From NCBI RefSeq assembly GCF_022539665.2, contig NC_081332.1, positions 7,807,636-7,871,635 on the forward strand: 64,000 nucleotides of DNA, read 5' to 3'. Under the pieces are notes generated by a model. It searched no databases and was not told the origin of the DNA. It was given only the letters and a program-made list of their open reading frames with translations. Shown one piece after another: positions 9,430 through 20,303 of the stretch; positions within the stretch are counted from its first letter, which is position 1, and the number at the start of each line of letters is the position of its first letter. Source of the DNA: Daphnia carinata. Taxonomy: Eukaryota; Arthropoda; Branchiopoda; Diplostraca; Daphniidae. The position numbers and the translations under genes were made by a program.

Positions 9430-12207
9430 CAAGCAATATTGGGCCTACCGTCATGCAGGTCAATGGATCTTATCAGGAGGGTGGTCCGCCGCTCAGTTCA
9501 CACCGTAAGCACAGAAAATCAGTGTCTCAACATCGTCAAAGACAACAAGGACGTGTTTGAGGGTCTAGGACGACTTACGAAGCAACACGACATTAAGATC
9601 AAACCTGGTTCCGTGCCGGTGGCTCATGCAGCGCGCAGAATACCTTATAGGCTGCGAGAACCTGTGACAAAGAAGTTGGAGGCCATGGAGGCCGCAGGAA
9701 TCATAGCCCGAGTGACTGAGCCAACAGAATGGGTAAGCCCGATGGTTGTTGTCAGCAAACCAAACGGAGACGTGCGGCTTTGTATGGACCCATCCGAGCT
9801 GAATAAGGCAATACAGCGGCAGCAGTTCTCAGTGCCGTCAGCAGAAGAGTTGTTCGGGCGAATAAGCAAGGCTCGGTATTTTGCCGTACTAGACGCAACG
9901 TCGTTTTTCTTCCAGATCCCGCTCACTGAGGAGTCATCGTATTTGTGCACCAGGGCGACGCCGATTGGCCGATTCCGTTTTCTACGCCTCCCATTCGGCA
10001 TAAAGTCAGCACCAGAAGTGTTCCAGTGCGCAATGTTTCAACTGTTTGGAGACCTGGAGGGCATGGAGATCTACTTCGACGATTTTCTGGTACCATGGTT
10101 GGGCCACGTGATCATGGAAAAAGGACTACAGGCCGACCCGTCAAAGATAGAGGCGATAACAAACATGCCGGAGCCCCATGACAAGCAGGAGCTAACCCGC
10201 ATCTTAGGCGACGCTGAGTGGGTTTGGGAGAAACAACAACGCGCAGCAATGGCACGCTTGAAAGAAGCATTCGCCTCACTGCCGACCCTACGCTTGTACG
10301 ACCCCGACGTGCAAATAGTGATCTCTGTAGACGCTTCGCCCACGGGACTTGGTGCCGTTCTTCTTCAGGAGGGTCAACCCGTAGCTTACTCCTCATGTTC
10401 CCTGACGGATACGCAGAAGCGCTATTTTCAGATCGAGAAAGAGCTCCTAGCCGTCCAGTTTGGGCTACACAGGTTCCGCCAATACATCTACGGCCAGTCA
10501 GTAGTGGTCGAAACGGATCACAAACCGCTGGTAGGCCTAATTGACAAGCCGATTGCAAGTTGCTCTCCTCGGATCCAGAGAATGAGGTTGCAACTCCAGT
10601 GCCATGATTTTGGATTGTTTTATAAGCCAGGGCGTGAACTCCACATTGCAGACGCGCTCAGTCGCGCCCCTCAACCGAAACTCTACGTGGAAGACCTAGC
10701 GCAGTCCAGCGAGGAACAGGTTCACGCAGTGCTAAACGCAGTGATCCCGGTTCTGACTACGCGCGCCCGATACGCAGCCGAAACAAAAATGGACCCTTGT
10801 CTACAGGTAGTACGGGACGTCATGTCGCGCGGCTGGCCAGAACACAAACGGCTGTGCCCAGAACCGGCAAAACCATTTTGGAATGTGCGTCATGATTTGG
10901 CCAAAGTGGAAGGCCTACTGTTGAAAGGAGAGCGATTGGTCGTACCTAATTCGCTAAAACAAGAGGTTCTGAAGGGGGTTCATGATGGCCATTTCGGCGA
11001 AGTAAAGTGCGTCGAGCGGGCGAAGTCGGTGGTTTACTGGCCAGGGTGTACGGAAGACGTACGGAATTTGGTTGCGGGATGCGCTATCTGCCAAGAAAAT
11101 AGAAACAGAAACCCGGCTCAACCACTATTTCCGGTCGAGATCGCCGACCACCCATTTCAAAAGGTGGGAACAGACATTTTTGATTTCCAGGGAACCCAGT
11201 ACCTACTGCTAGTGGACTATTACAGCAAGTGGCCATGTGCTGTTCCCCTACGCAGCCTCACAACATCGGCAGTGCTAGCGGAAATGGACCGTGTTTTCGC
11301 AGATTTCGGAACCCCCGAACAACTAGTTTCCGACAATGGCCCACAGTTTGGCAGCGCTGAGTTTCGAGAATTCTGCAGGCGCCACAACATCAGGCACACA
11401 TCGTCGAGCCCAGAGTACCCTCAGTCGAACGGAATGGCAGAGCGCTCGATACAAACAACAAAAAAAACGTTGTTGAAGATGTTTGAGGGCGGTAATTCAC
11501 TGTGGCAAGCCATGGCGGCCATCCGGTCCACACCCGTCTCGGACAAGCTACCATCACCAGCCGTATTGTTGCAGGGTAGGAACCTGCGGGGCGCACTGCC
11601 ATTTCTGCCAGAAGCCATAAAACCCCGTTTCATCAGTGCGTCAACAGTAAAAAACCAGCTTCAACTGCGCCAAGCCAACACTAACCTCCAGAAGAGCCAT
11701 TCACCGGATGTGCGGAGATCAGCATTGCCAGTGGGACAGTCGGTTAGAGTGAGGGTGGGACGCAAGTGGATACCGGGCAGGGTTAGTGAAGTTTACGAAC
11801 AACCACATTCTTACCAAGTGGAAACGCTAGACGGACGTTACTTCCGCCGGAATCGTCGTGCCATAAATACTAGCAGGGTGAGCACATCAACTCCCCAGAT
11901 CCAGGCACCAAGGGCCAGCTCTCTAGATCGCCGTTCGCCGTCGCAGCGTTTAACTTCACCTGAACAGCCGCGTAACTCATTAGAGCAAACGAAACGCCAG
12001 CAGGAGAACACCCCACCATCATCACCGTCGTTGGAGCCACTCGAAACTCCGTTTTATGGGTTTTCGCCAACTCAGCCGCCATCGGCGGATGGTCTCCAGG
12101 GCGAGCCTGCACCAGGAGAACCTAGCAGCTCCAGAACGTGTCCAGCCGGCGAAACCGGAACGACCCGATCCGGCCGACCATACTTGGCACCACCGAAGAA
12201 GCTCTAA
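9430..12207 (+). pseudogene. pol: E2 pol: RT (deleted), RNase H, integrase
   Basis: This continues gag-protease in frame after the TAG. RT is recognisable from VSPMVVVSKPNGDVRLCMDP to the catalytic YFDD at 10072-10083. It then jumps directly to LGHVI (about 10089-10100), skipping the thumb segment. A second jump follows RILG (about 10207-10211), where the connection with YYxxFIP is absent. Each gap is an estimated 30-45 residues and keeps frame. RNase H retains all four acidic positions (VDAS, EKELLA, TDHKPL, IADALSR; about 10327-10660). Integrase has the HHCC finger (about 10980-11095) and D, D35E (TDIFD, SDNGPQF, MAERS; about 11172, 11328, 11435). The last ~150 residues are proline/serine rich. 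RT is not expected to work, so the element is probably non-autonomous. Confidence 0.9.
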
Positions 12208-12307
12208 TCTATGTATGTTCAGTGGTACACAGAATTTCTATTGCTCACTGTCAAATTGTCGAAATCCAGAATGGTAAAAATGTATAATGTTACTCTAAAC
12301 ACCGTGT

Positions 12308-12317
12308 AAGAGGAAGA
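12308..12317 (+). other. E2 polypurine tract
   Basis: AAGAGGAAGA lies directly before the 3' LTR and is the expected plus-strand primer. Confidence 0.8.
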
Positions 12318-12421
12318 TGTCAAGGTTGTCCGCAAGAGGCGCCACTAGTTCCCGGCAACGGGGGGTGGAAGCTTCTAGAACAATACACGGCAGTCTCAGA
12401 GCTGCACTCAGAACTACAACA
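12318..12421 (+). repeat. E2 3' LTR (104 bp)
   Basis: Same 104 bp as the 5' LTR apart from one base. It is followed by the second GTTCT target copy at 12422-12426. Confidence 0.95.
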
Positions 12422-12426
12422 GTTCT

Positions 12427-12830
12427 GAAATGTACGCAACAGTCAATTAGTCAACACAAACATTGACCCATCTAAAAATTAAACTGAATTAGAAATGCCA
12501 AGCCCGTTCAACTGGACAATGTTGAAAAAGTTGAACAACGTTAACTTGAGGGTAATGGAACTTGTTGCAAGCTAATATCTGCAAATAAGTTATACAAATT
12601 TGAATGTAGGATATTACCTGTTTAAATGAGCAGGGAAAAAAAACATTTTCTAGTACAACACATCCAATGGCTGACTTTTGCGAGAGCTAAGAGACATCAA
12701 AAGAAACCACTGGCAACTGAATTATCACCTGTTTAAATGAAAATTATATTGAAACAAACAGAAATGTTGAAGTTTGGAAAAAATTGTGGTATAAAAAATC
12801 GCTTACCATAGTTAAAATATGACAGCAGGA
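12427..12830. repeat. Continuation of the ~400-bp diverged repeat
   Basis: Phrases such as AATGTTGAAAAAGTTGAACAA, GGAACTTGTTG and GAGACATCAAAAGAAACCACTGG match monomers on the other side of E2. The junction is exact after removal of E2 and one GTTCT. Copies are degenerate toward the right. Confidence 0.7.
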
Positions 12831-12989
12831 CGTTTTTGTCTACGTCGTTTGGTAGCTGAATTTCGTCTGACGTCAATGTGTCAATGATGGGAAAAAAAAC
12901 GGATTGCTAAAATGCGGAATGTGGTGATTGGAAATGACTAAAAAAAGGGAAAACATAAAACGGAAAAAGCTAGCTTAGCCGTAGGCAGG

Positions 12990-13200
12990 TCGAATTTTTT
13001 TTCAGGTAGTCAAACCTTTTTTCAGGTAGTCGAACCTTTTTCCAGGTAGAAAAATAAACACGTGATGTCAATACGACCAATGATAAAACGGATGGCAAAA
13101 GGGAAGGAAAAGGTTAAGCTTTGCCAAAGGCAGTTTAAACCTTTTTTCAGGTAGTCGAACCTTTTTTCAGGTAGTTGAACCTTTTTCCAGGTAGAAAAAA
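12990..13200. repeat. Two blocks of three 20-bp repeats (TTTTCAGGTAGTCGAACC)
   Basis: CAGGTAG occurs at about 13003, 13023 and 13043, and again at about 13148, 13168 and 13188, always preceded by a T-run. The two blocks of three sit 145 bp apart and are followed by similar CACGTGA sequences, so a ~145-bp segment was duplicated. No gene is evident in 12830-13320. Confidence 0.75.
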
Positions 13201-13367
13201 GCACGTGACTGCACACGAACCAATCACTGCGTGCGCACGCCGTTAGGTTTTTCGGACAAACACACAGACAGATACACAAACAAACTCCACCCACAAATAG
13301 ACCTTTGGCTTTTATAAAGAGAGTAGAAGTTTATGTTTTTTTTTTCTTTTTTTTTTTTGTTTTTGTT

Positions 13368-13423
13368 CGTTGGAGTAAAAATGATATTTATTATATATTG
13401 ATATTTATCACCCTACTCCAACG
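13368..13423. repeat. Inverted repeat with CGTTGGAGT arms
   Basis: CGTTGGAGTA at the left is mirrored by TACTCCAACG at the right, with an AT-rich partly paired middle (TGATATTTAT...TGATATTTATCA), giving a ~56-bp imperfect hairpin. It lies near the left limit of E3, between poly-T runs. The function is unknown. Confidence 0.55.
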
Positions 13424-13435
13424 TCTTCTCGGTTG

Positions 13436-13555
13436 ATGCGGGAGCATCTCCAAGAAGAACATGAAGATCGGTTGGCGATAACACATGTTGCCCAGATTTA
13501 CAATTATCTACTCTATGGTGATCCTCTTACCGAACGTGATTCCGCGGACGGATGA
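13436..13555 (+). CDS. Very short unrecognised open frame (39 aa)
   Basis: The frame reads MREHLQEEHEDRL and ends in RDSADG, and is open upstream for about 18 more codons without an ATG. The mixed, charged composition is unlike its AT-rich surroundings and could be one exon of an unrecognised plus-strand gene. No family is recognised; chance is quite possible. Confidence 0.15.
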   Translation: MREHLQEEHEDRLAITHVAQIYNYLLYGDPLTERDSADG

Positions 13556-13896
13556 TTATATTTTCCTCTGTTTGTGTTTATTATTTGTTTTTGTTTGTTA
13601 TTTTGTAGTTAAGGTGTTAGGTGGAAATACAAACAACAAATTATTCGAGTTTGTGTGTTTGTTTGTTTTACTATAAAGTTTTTTTTTAAGTAGCGGATAA
13701 TTGTAATCGAGTTAGTTGCTGAAAATTTTTTCTTTGTTTTTTTTTTTTTTTTTAATGAAAATCAACTTAATTGTTAAAGTTTTTAAATTCTGGTAAGTGC
13801 GATATTTACTTGGAAGGTGCTACTTTATTATGGAATTGCCTAACTTGTTAGCGGATGATTGTTAATGGACTTTCACTTTTCATGACCTTGGGGATT

Positions 13897-16800
13897 TTAT
13901 TTTTTGGCTGAATTACTGCTGTCTGTTTCTGGCATGCAACGACATAGGTCTTCCCAAACCATGCCATACCCAACGACGTAAGTACATGCTATGTGTTTTC
14001 CTGTACATCTTTTGGGTGTGTCGGCTTCTTCGATAGATGGGTAGATTAATGAATTTGGTGCGCTTGTTCGTGGAGGGCGCACTTGACCTTGTCCTTCCAT
14101 TGTCAGTTGTGTAGGGGCGGGTGTTCTTACGAACGGTTGTTCTTTAATCTTCGAGATGGGGTTGCAAATGATGAAGATTCGTGAACATACGAGGAATAGC
14201 ACCAATCCAATCGCTGAAAGTCCTCTTATTTTCAATTTGTCAAACCATGAAAACATGTGACCTATTTGATTATCTTGTTGCTCTGACATCACAATATCTC
14301 CAACAGAATTGGAATTTCCTTCTTGCATTCTGCCAACTAGGTCATTTAGAATATTTAATTGTTCCATCTCCATTGTCTCGTGTGCTGGATGACTTTTCAG
14401 CGAGAAGTCGAAATCATTTAGGTGGAGTTCTTCAAATTCTGTAATGAGGTCTAGATTAGGCATGTGAATGCTAGGTTTCTGTCGGATCCAATCTCCTGTT
14501 GTAGAGTTGTGTTCCCAGGTGTGTGGATTTCCATTCAAATTCACTAACGGTGTTTTCCAAAAACAATCGGAAAATGGATGAATTGACCATCCATCTGTTC
14601 CGATCGTACAGATTTTTCCTTCGTAAGTAAAGAACGGTTGAAATCCATATTTTGTTTCATTTGCTGATATAAAAATTCTTTTGGCTTCGCATTGTTGAAG
14701 TGTCATTGCTTGACCGAAGCCTTGTAGTCTCGTGCAGATTGGTAAACCTACTGCTGCTGCGGCAAAAATTCCATTTGTTTGAGCTAAGATAACAGCTTGT
14801 GTTCTTTTGATGGCCGAGAGTTGACAATACAAATCTCGAATTTCTTTTGCGAGTTTGTTCTCGTGTTCTGTTTCAATGCTGATTTTGTATTGCTCGTGCA
14901 TCTTGCTTATTTCGTATTTCTTTTCGTTGAATTCCTCGATGTTTTTGGGGAGACCACTTTCTATATTTTCAGTATTTAATGATTCTTCTGTTTTCTGGTC
15001 CATTAACAGGGACTCTGCTGGCGGTAAATTTTGAATATTGTCTTCTTCTATGGGCTGAACTTGGTTTTCTTCTGTTGTAGTCGTTGTTTCTGCTGTAGCT
15101 AATGGGGTCATCCTGGCTGTCTGTGTTGACGGTTGTGGGGTCGTCGAACTCTCTTTTACTGTCGTCGTACTTTGCGTTGTTGTGTTTGGCTGGCGCGTTG
15201 GTGTTGAAGCTGTTGTTGTGGAACTCGTTGTGGGCATAGTTGTCGTTGACGTAGGCTTAGTAGTTGTAGTGGTTGTTGAAGTCGAAGTTATTTTTACAGT
15301 TGTCGTAGGCCTAGTTGTAGTAGTAGGTTTAGTGCTTGTTGACGTGATTATTGGCTTTGTAGTTGCTGGTGGTTTTGATGAAGTTGACGTCATACTTGGC
15401 TTAGTTGTAATTTTATGCGTTGTTGTGAGTTTGTTTGTTGCTGTGGTTACAATTGGCCTAATTGTAGTCGTAGTTTTTACCGTTGTTTTTGTCGTCGTTC
15501 CCAATGTTGTTTTTATTGTTGGCTTCGTAGTCGTCGTCGCACTTGTCGTTGTGGATTTTTTTGTTGTGGGCGTGGCAGAGGGCGGGGCCAATGTTTCATT
15601 CCTTTCTGATTGGTTGTTTACTTCTTTGCTTTCTCTTTGTATCAGTGGTGGAATGTATGGGAGGTTTTTTCCGTCCAATGGGTGTTGAGTGTGTAGTGCA
15701 ATGATGGCTGCCGCTGAGAGCGTTTTTGGCTGGTCGGGGTTCCGATATTCGAAGCTAAAATGTCGTTTTTGGCTGGAGCCGTGACAATGCCCCAGGCTCA
15801 CTCGTCCTACTCTCTGTGTGAGACACTTTCTGTCTGATGAGGGTGAATGTAACCCCGTTCTATCTGTCGCCATGAGCTGTCCTGTGTGTTCGAATGTGCC
15901 CCAAACTGAACTGGTTTTAGCGCATTCCTGGAGCACTAACATTGTAGTATTGGCTTTGATACATGTGTTTGTATTAAAAGGTCTGATGGTAAAATCAGAT
16001 GTGTAGCTGCAGATGCAGCTTCTCCTCGTTCTTTTGTTCTGCTGCAGTTAGCAACTGTAGTTTGTGATTGCACCAATGGGTCGTTACTGGTTACCAGTGT
16101 TCTTAGTTTTTCTTGACATTTGGTCCAATCCGCGTCGCATTCTTCTAGTGTCATCTGTTTGTTTACTCCGTGGTGTGTTAAACATTTTTCATTCGGTGCT
16201 TTTCCATTCTTCAATAGTCCCCAGGCAATCATGTCCCAGATTATATTTCCGCTACCGTGGTTAGTTTTTAAAATTCCTCCGAATAGTGGCGAATTAATCG
16301 TGGTTGTGATTGCCTTTCGTTGTTCTTGCTGAATTTCCTGCATTTCTGCCAAAGTTGTGTCCGGGAAATTTTCTAGGATGTCTGGATTGGTGTTTACAGT
16401 TTCGAAGATCCATTTTTGTGTTACGCTGTTTTTGTCCTCTCTGCACTCTGTTAGTATGATTGTTTATTGGTTTCCGAGTGTAATACAGAGGTTTGATTCC
16501 TGTTAAATTAATTGATAATTTTGTTGATCTAGGATCCATCTTGTAGAATATTCTGAACATTTGGCCACGATCACTCTGGCTGCTTCTCCTTCTGTGATAC
16601 TTATATTACCGTTCTGTACTCGGATTGTTTCGTCAACGATGTATTCGAATTCTGATCCTTGTGGAAGTGGGTCATCGTTTTTGAGACGAAAGTATGAGGT
16701 TACCTGGTTGCTTTCTTCTGGTTTGCATATTATGTATATCGTTGCGTTGTAATTCACGAATCGGTCTTTCTCTCCGATTCTGACTGATTGTGGATATCCC

Positions 16801-17839
16801 ATTCTGATTGGTCCCCAGGCGTACGAAATGCTGTAAAGGCGTTTGCCTGAGTCTTCAAGAGGAGTGTTGAGCAAGAATGTAACTTCCTGCTGAATGGATC
16901 GTTTCCGTTTGGTTAACTGGAGTTCCCTGTAGTCCTTACACACCGATGTATCTAGGTGAGTGTTCTGAATGCATGTATGTATAGTTGTTTTGAACATCTC
17001 GTACAGTTTTCTCGTAGTTTCGGTTGGAAAGATTAGGTATGTGAGCGGTATGCCCCCAACTTTGTAACCTTAACTTGTAACCGTGGTGTTATGTCCCGAT
17101 CTGGTTTGTTGAGGAATGAAATCTCGATCTGTCGATTGATGTCGTAGAGACGGCTGGTGTTTTCGTGTTCTGGCAATCTTGGGAGTTCTAAATATCCATC
17201 CCCTTTAAGCAGTGTTTGTGTGTATGAATTGTTTGTTGTTCTGTCTCCCCACACAATTGTATTCTGGTTCTGGATGAAGTGTCCTTCTTGTTGTGTTGTG
17301 CTTAAAGGTCCGAAAGGGCTTTCGATTGGGTCGTCTGGTTTTTCTTGTCGTAGCGTGATTCGTTCTGCTACACAGTTGAGGGTATGGTATTGTTTTATGG
17401 CATACCATTGCCCTTCGCCTGTCGGGGTGGCTGTAAAACTAAGTCCTGCTGGTCCGGTCTGCATGTTGTTATCGCTACACTTATTGTCGTTCACCATTCT
17501 CCAGCATTCCAGTGGGGCAATTAGTTTAGTTTCTTGTGAATATATTGTGTCGAAAGATCCGATCCAAAATGATCCAGTTATTTTCTTTGTTTTTATCCAT
17601 TGCTTGCAGATCCAGCCTTTCCAAGAAGCTGCTGGTTTCTGTGTCGTTTTTAAAGTGTACAACGTGGGTATTCTGGGTAAGTGAGCTGTATCTGATTCTT
17701 TGTTGTTGCAGTAATATGGTGCCTCTATATCTAAAATTCCTCTGGTCTTTACGTTCTTGCAGTCGCATACGGTTGAACAGATGGGATATGTGGATGGAAT
17801 GATGGCGAGTAATTGGATGAGTAATAGTATCAGTTCCAT
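13897..17839 (-). pseudogene. env: E3 env-like glycoprotein, interrupted
   Basis: This is a class of retroelement membrane glycoprotein presumed to mediate cell-to-cell spread. The ATG at 17839 is followed by a hydrophobic signal peptide and a Cys-rich start (CDC). The ectodomain contains many Cys and N-x-S/T sites. A basic KRKR at 16899-16910 is a candidate furin cleavage site. A very Thr-rich, mucin-like stretch lies at about 15080-15600. One transmembrane segment is at about 14165-14225, with a ~90-residue tail. The coding sequence is broken by a frame change near 17050 (G5 run), two in-frame stops near 16504 and 16465, and a frame change near 15940. It begins 24 bp after the pol stop. It shares its start and overall layout with the E4 env. 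Relation to a particular virus family was not established. Confidence 0.8.
15080..15600 (-). repeat. Thr-rich mucin-like low-complexity region in E3 env
   Basis: Imperfect repeats of ACT/ACA codons encode runs such as TTTTKPT. Dense O-glycosylation is expected if expressed. On the opposite strand this produces a Val-rich open frame that is only a shadow. Confidence 0.85.
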
Positions 17840-17862
17840 CTGCGAAAAGAAAATTTGGACGT

Positions 17863-18582
17863 TTAGAATCTCGATACTTCGTGGCGTTGTCGTAAGTTGT
17901 ATCGTGGATTCGTCATTCTAGTGCGTGCAGGATTATCTGGTATGGGACCGGGGATATTTGGTGCGATGATAATACAATTCTCCGTCTCTGCTGTTTGACG
18001 TATACGCGTTCTAGGGACAAGCCTTCTTACGTTGTTACTGAAGTTTTTTCTTGGCCTTCCTGGTCCTCGTCGTACTGTTTCATTCTTCGGTTGGTGTGGT
18101 ACACAAGATATTCTTTCTGATCCTTGGTTTCCTGGGGCGTAAAGTTTTAAGCGATTGACGTGTACTATCGATTTTAGTCTTGCATTGTCTGCGTTTTCAA
18201 TCTCGTAAGTGAGATCTGAGAAATTTCTGATGATTTTGAATGGTCCATTCCACCTGTTGATAAATTTTCCGGCAGTTGGTGGAGCTTTCAGTAGCACAAA
18301 GTCGCCGATGTTGTATTTAATTGCTTTTGTTCCTTTGTCGTAATATCTTTTTTGTTTTCTCTGCGCCCGAAATAAGTGTTCCTTTGCTAGTTGTTGAGCC
18401 TTCTTCCATTGATGTGAGTACATTATACTGGTGTCTTCGTATGTTTCGTACCGTCTATCTATTTTGATGTCTTTGGGAGCACTGGTTGTCTCCCGAAGAA
18501 TAGAAAGAATGGGTTTCGTTGCAGTGTTGATTGCTTCGCTGTGTTGTAAGCAAATGTGACAAATGGTAGATATTTGTCCCAA
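17863..18582 (-). pseudogene. pol: E3 integrase C-terminal domain and tail
   Basis: This frame carries the end of pol: a segment typical of the integrase C-terminal region (YNIGDFVLLKAPPTAGKF, NGPFKIIR, VHVNRLK), then a basic tail with an AT-hook-like RRGPGRPRK at 18046-18072. It lies in a different frame from the integrase core upstream. The frames switch near 18475, consistent with a single-base loss. The first ~30 residues in this frame are shadow sequence. The stop is 24 bp before the env start. Confidence 0.82.
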
Positions 18583-19286
18583 TTTTCTGGTTCATCCGTC
18601 ACGTAGCAAGCCAGCATGTCACATAGGGTTCTGTTAAATCGTTCTACTAATCCGTCTGTTTGGGGATGGTATGCTGTTGTTCTGATTTGTTTGATTTTAA
18701 ATAATTTGAAAATATCTTGGATTAAGCTCGACAGGAAATTAGTTCCTTGATCTGTTAGGACTACTTCGGGGGATCCATATTTGGTGTAAATATCATTAAC
18801 CAAGATGTTAGCAATTGTTTGGGCAGTCTGGTCTCTGATTGGTACTGTAAAAACGAAACGACTGGCGTAATCTGATAGGACTAAAATATACTTATGTCCC
18901 TTGGCGCTTTCTTGAACGGGGCCCACAATATCCATCGCAAGTCTTTCCCACACCCTTTCGGCTGGGGGCATACGTTGCAATGGTGCTTTACTTCCTCCCA
19001 CAGCCTTGCGTTTTGCGAATTTAAGGCAATTTTTGATGTGTTCCGTTACGTTTTGTCGCATGTGTGGGAAGAAGTATTGTTCCCGAAGTCTGGCTATTGT
19101 TTTTTCGATTCCTAAATGTCCTGCCATCATGTGATCATGATTTGCTCGTAAAATTCCGCTGGTTAACGGTATAGGGACTACTAATTTTCCTTGTCTATCT
19201 GTTAATAGACCTTTTTCATTGATTATAAAGTTGCTTGAGAATTTTTTATTTCTATTTTTCTGGCTATCTTCTTGTATTTTCATCAT
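18459..19286 (-). pseudogene. pol: E3 integrase N-terminal finger and catalytic core
   Basis: The zinc finger reads H...H...C but its last Cys is Phe (CLKFAK; codon 19017-19019), so zinc binding is impaired. The core has D (AMDIVGP), D (LTDQGTNF) and E (GLVERFNRT) with 35 residues between the last two, as in D,D35E integrases. It is in frame with RNase H, from which it is separated only by the stop at 19350-19352. Confidence 0.88.
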
Positions 19287-19349
19287 TGGTTTTTCACAAT
19301 ATTTATCTGCTTGCTGTAGTTCTATCCATCTGTTTTCTCTCCAAGACCT

Positions 19350-20219
19350 TTAACTTTCACTTCCAATTTCTCTTTCGAAACCTACGCTCTTCTTTTGAAG
19401 ACTTTCCCTCTCAAAACTTTCGCTTTCGTTTTGAATACTTTCATTTTCTTTCTCTAGGTGTTCTCGTTTCTTTAATCTTTCGATCCTTAGCTTTTCTTTT
19501 AATCTTTCACTTTCTTTTCGAATATTTTCAAGCTCTCTTATGACGGTTCCTTTTTCCATTGCTCTTGTTTCTACTCGTGCTATTGGCACTATGGGAATAC
19601 GGCTTAGGGTGTCAGCATTTTGGTGCGACTTCCCAGGCCGGTACCCAATGACGATGTCGAATTCTTGTATTTTTAGTGTCCATCTAGCTAATCTTCCTGC
19701 GGGTTCTGTCTTGCTCATTAGCCATTCTAAAGATCTATGGTTTGTAAATACGGTGAATCTGCGTCCGTATAGATATGTCCTAAACACGTCAATTGCGTGG
19801 ATGATTGCATAAGCCTCTTTCTCGGTGGTTGACCACTTGGCTTCGCGGTCGTTCAGATGTTTAGAGCTATACGCTATGACGACTTCCGTGCCGTCTGATT
19901 CACGGGGTTCCTGTACGTCAGACTCTGCTGAATCCGCTGATTGAGGTAGAGTCTGCATCTGAGCCAAGACTGCTCCTATACCGTATCCTGAAGCATCTGT
20001 GTAGATGATAAATTCGCGCGTGAAATCTGGATACCCTAGGATAGGTCTAGTTATGAGACAGTTCTTGATACAATCAAAGGCGTCCCTTTGTTCCTCTCCC
20101 CATTTCCACTCGGCTGATTTTCTTGTTAGCGCTGTCAGTGGGTGGGCTTTATCAGCAAAAGCCCTGATGAATTTTCGGTAATAGCTAGCCAAACCTAAAA
20201 ATGAGCTCAATTCTTTCAC
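19350..20219 (-). pseudogene. pol: E3 RT connection and RNase H
   Basis: This segment covers the end of RT (FLGLASYYRKFI) and RNase H. The acidic positions are TDASG and TEKEA, but the usual TDH is TNH (Asn codon at 19740-19742), so one catalytic Asp is lost; HQNADTLSR closes the domain. A Ser/Glu-rich insertion of about 20 residues sits after the first strand. A highly charged coiled-coil linker (EKENESIQNESES) follows and ends at a stop (19350-19352) that interrupts an otherwise continuous frame into integrase. Confidence 0.88.
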
Positions 20220-20303
20220 GTTTTTGGGAGCTGGGTAGGTGATGATCCCTTCTAGCTTATTCGTACTCGGTGTTATTCCTTTTTTTGAAACAATATATCC
20301 TAA

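Larger units (their letters stand above)
8074..12421 (+). mobile_element. E2, Ty3/gypsy LTR retrotransposon, defective
   Basis: A complete element of 4348 bp with 104-bp LTRs, a primer binding site, one gag-protease frame, a pol frame in the same phase, a polypurine tract and a 5-bp target duplication. It has no env. The LTRs differ at one base (AGATCC versus AGTTCC), so insertion was recent. Despite that, gag-pol is interrupted by one TAG, and RT has two internal in-frame losses. The domain order protease, RT, RNase H, integrase is that of Ty3/gypsy. The integrase and the long proline/serine tail resemble the group often annotated as K02A2.6-like in invertebrates. Confidence 0.95.

Noticed and set aside
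11390-11633. Minus-strand frames inside E2 pol
   Set aside because: Complement of integrase coding sequence; GC-rich coding DNA commonly leaves such frames open.
15182-15688. Plus-strand frame of 168 codons, very Val-rich and membrane-like
   Set aside because: It is the complement of the Thr-rich codons in the E3 env mucin-like region; hydrophobicity follows from GTT/GTA complementing ACA/ACT.
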